A stretch of 64,000 bases of DNA from Spirochaetaceae bacterium (GTDB lineage Bacteria > Myxococcota_A > UBA9160 > UBA4427): the NCBI GenBank assembly GCA_020632655.1, contig JACKFD010000003.1:62001-126000 (forward strand), written 5' to 3'. This document shows positions 62,820-64,000 of this stretch, piece after piece. Position 1 is the stretch's first letter. Each line of letters starts with the position of its first letter. The position numbers and the translations under genes were made by a program. The notes beneath the pieces were generated by a model. That model ran no database searches and was not told the origin of the DNA. It was given only the letters and a program-made list of their open reading frames with translations.

Positions 62820-63577
62820 CGACCCTCGCCCCCTTCCCGCGCCCGCTCGTCATCGCCCATCGCGGCGCCTCGGGCGATCGCCCCGAGAACACCTTCCCCG
62901 CCTTCGCGCTCGCCGTCGAGCAGGGCGCCGACATGATCGAGACCGACCTGCATCGCACGCGGGACGGCGTGATCGTGATCCACCACGATGCCGAGCTGGC
63001 GCGCCTCGGCCGGGCGGGGGAGATCGGCGACTACACGGCGGCGGAGCTGTCGGTGCTGAACGCGGCGCCGGGCGAGGCGGTCGTCGAGCCGATTCCGACG
63101 CTGCCGGAGCTGCTCGATCGCTTCGGCGAACGGATCGAGTGGAACCTGGAGATCAAGGTCGGGACGCGCGAGGCGTACGCGGGGATCGAGCGGGCCGCGC
63201 TGCGCGAGGTGGCGTCGCGATCCCTGCTCTCGCGCATGCTCTTCTCGAGCTTCGACGATGGGGTGCTCGAAAGGGTGCGCGCCGAGAGCGAGGCGGCTCG
63301 GGTGGCCGTGCTGGTCTCCCCGAGGGCTCCGCGTCGGATCCTGGAGCGGGCGGCGGCGGTCCGTGCGGAAGCGATCCATCCCCACGTCTCGCTGGTCGAC
63401 GAGCGACTCGTCCGCGAGGCACACGACGCGGGCCTGCGGGTCTACCCGTACACGGCGAACAGCCGTCGGGACATGCTGCGGCTGCTCGCCTGCCGGGTCG
63501 ACGGACTGATCACGAACCATCCGGACCGGCTGCTCGGGCTCGTCTCCGAGTCGCAGATGGGGCCCGCAAGCGCGTGA
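62816..63577 (+). CDS. ugpQ: Glycerophosphodiester phosphodiesterase
   Basis: GDPD enzyme releasing glycerol-3-phosphate from glycerophosphodiesters. The 253-residue protein has no signal peptide, so it is the cytoplasmic UgpQ type. The catalytic blocks [19 protein letters not shown] and [11 protein letters not shown] (as [18 protein letters not shown]) and the distal NLEIK are intact. ATG 62816 overlaps glpK. With glpK it feeds glycerol-3-phosphate to lipid synthesis or catabolism. Confidence 0.92.
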   Translation: MTTLAPFPRPLVIAHRGASGDRPENTFPAFALAVEQGADMIETDLHRTRDGVIVIHHDAELARLGRAGEIGDYTAAELSVLNAAPGEAVVEPIPTLPELLDRFGERIEWNLEIKVGTREAYAGIERAALREVASRSLLSRMLFSSFDDGVLERVRAESEAARVAVLVSPRAPRRILERAAAVRAEAIHPHVSLVDERLVREAHDAGLRVYPYTANSRRDMLRLLACRVDGLITNHPDRLLGLVSESQMGPASA

Positions 63578-64000
63578 TGCAACAGCGGTTGCCACGCCGT
63601 GCTGCAGGTGACACCGGTTGACTTTCACGGGTCCTTGGCATAGCGTCGCAGGTTCGAAAAACGTTGGACCCGCGGTGACTTAGCACTCCGTGGGGCGACC
63701 CCCCGACGAAGCGACCGGACTCCGGACTCGCGTGACCGCCCGGAATCGGGCCGGCCAGACCTGGGAAATCCCGGGATCGGCGGCTCGAAGGCGCGGGCGA
63801 GGGCACGGAAGGGCGAGGAGCCGGCACGCACTGCGGTGGGTCGACCCCCATCGTCTCGAATCGATCGAGCGCACAGTCCGAGAGCCCATCGACCCCCTGA
63901 CTCGAGCCGCGCAAGGCGGCGCCGCGCCGGGCCGGTCCTGGGGATCCCGGGCCTGCGTCGGCGGAACGAGCCGAGGGAGCCAGGAGTCCACCGCGAGTCC
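63578..64000. other. Right-edge non-coding region
   Basis: 423 bases without a supported gene. A five-base stem (63579-63583 with 63588-63592) follows the phosphodiesterase stop and is a weak terminator candidate. The promoter candidate at 63618-63646 follows. The rest is GC-rich with several short inverted repeats and could be a long leader or an RNA gene continuing beyond the window. I find no match to tRNA, tmRNA, RNase P or SRP RNA by eye. Confidence 0.5.
63618..63646 (+). promoter_or_regulatory. Promoter candidate in the right-hand gap
   Basis: TTGACT (63618-63623), a 17-bp spacer and TAGCGT (63641-63646) point to the right. The -35 matches that of purM. Whatever it transcribes begins near 63653 and is not a recognisable gene within the window. 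Confidence 0.45.

Noticed and set aside
63574..63621. A 15-codon frame after the phosphodiesterase as another micro-cistron
   Set aside because: It starts in GTGA like the others, but there is no downstream gene start at its end.
63650..63670. tRNA T-loop-like sequence GGTTCGAA
   Set aside because: Flanking bases do not form a T-stem, and no anticodon or acceptor arms can be drawn.

Overview
This is a 64 kb chromosomal stretch from a very GC-rich Gram-negative bacterium. A hand count gave 43 of 60 bases G or C in one SMC sample. The gene content points to a deltaproteobacterium in the broad sense (Myxococcota, Desulfobacterota or an uncultured relative). The evidence is LPS and outer-membrane assembly genes, the yicC-remA-gmk-rel order, LpxI as the lipid A pyrophosphatase, a DUF4388/PATAN protein, and a BamA with an extra N-terminal domain. 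I cannot name a genus from the sequence. Genes are densely packed, mostly on the + strand, and many neighbours overlap by ATGA or GTGA. I see no rRNA, tRNA, insertion sequence, prophage or CRISPR array.

Layout. 0.2-3.3 kb: a membrane TPR/Cys-cluster protein and a DUF4388 protein. 3.4-7.9 kb: phoH (apparent CTG start), ybeY, lnt, and prfB with an intact programmed +1 frameshift site. 7.9-10.6 kb: lolC-like (with a large membrane extension) and lolD. 10.9-21.3 kb: bamA, skp, lpxA, lpxI, a Gfo/Idh oxidoreductase, lpxB, waaA, lpxK. 21.3-24.4 kb (minus): a kinase-phosphoesterase fusion and an LptF/G permease. 24.6-28.9 kb: two heptosyltransferases, a family 2 glycosyltransferase and the heptose kinase. 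28.9-33.9 kb: yicC, remA, gmk, a GFA-family protein and rel. 33.9-36.0 kb: two glycosyltransferases, convergent with a minus-strand purM-FAD oxidoreductase-msbA unit (35.9-40.5 kb). 40.6-47.7 kb: a glycosyltransferase, an asymmetric two-gene ABC exporter, a sulfotransferase and an aldehyde dehydrogenase. 47.9-55.4 kb: a minor-pilin/PilY1 cluster and a lipoprotein. 56.0-63.6 kb: smc, ftsY, glpK and a glycerophosphodiester phosphodiesterase.

Most of the window builds the envelope. BamA and Skp insert outer-membrane proteins. Lnt and LolCD mature and export lipoproteins. LpxA, LpxI, LpxB, LpxK and WaaA make Kdo-lipid A, the heptose kinase, heptosyltransferases and glycosyltransferases extend the core, and MsbA and LptF/G move the product outward.

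The most unusual signal is a recurring arrangement at four operon junctions: gfo-lpxB, heptose kinase-yicC, remA-gmk, and between the two ABC exporter genes. At each, one or more micro-cistrons of 12-24 codons lie between two real genes and are joined on both sides by 4-nt GTGA or ATGA overlaps. At three of the four the micro-cistrons come from tandem 35-38 bp duplications of the gene boundary. At yicC there is a ladder of four, the last three being near-identical truncated copies of the start of yicC. The start-to-start spacing is always one base short of a multiple of three, which is the phase needed to keep stop and start codons interlocked. This looks like a stop-start reinitiation ladder; I do not know it as a described system.
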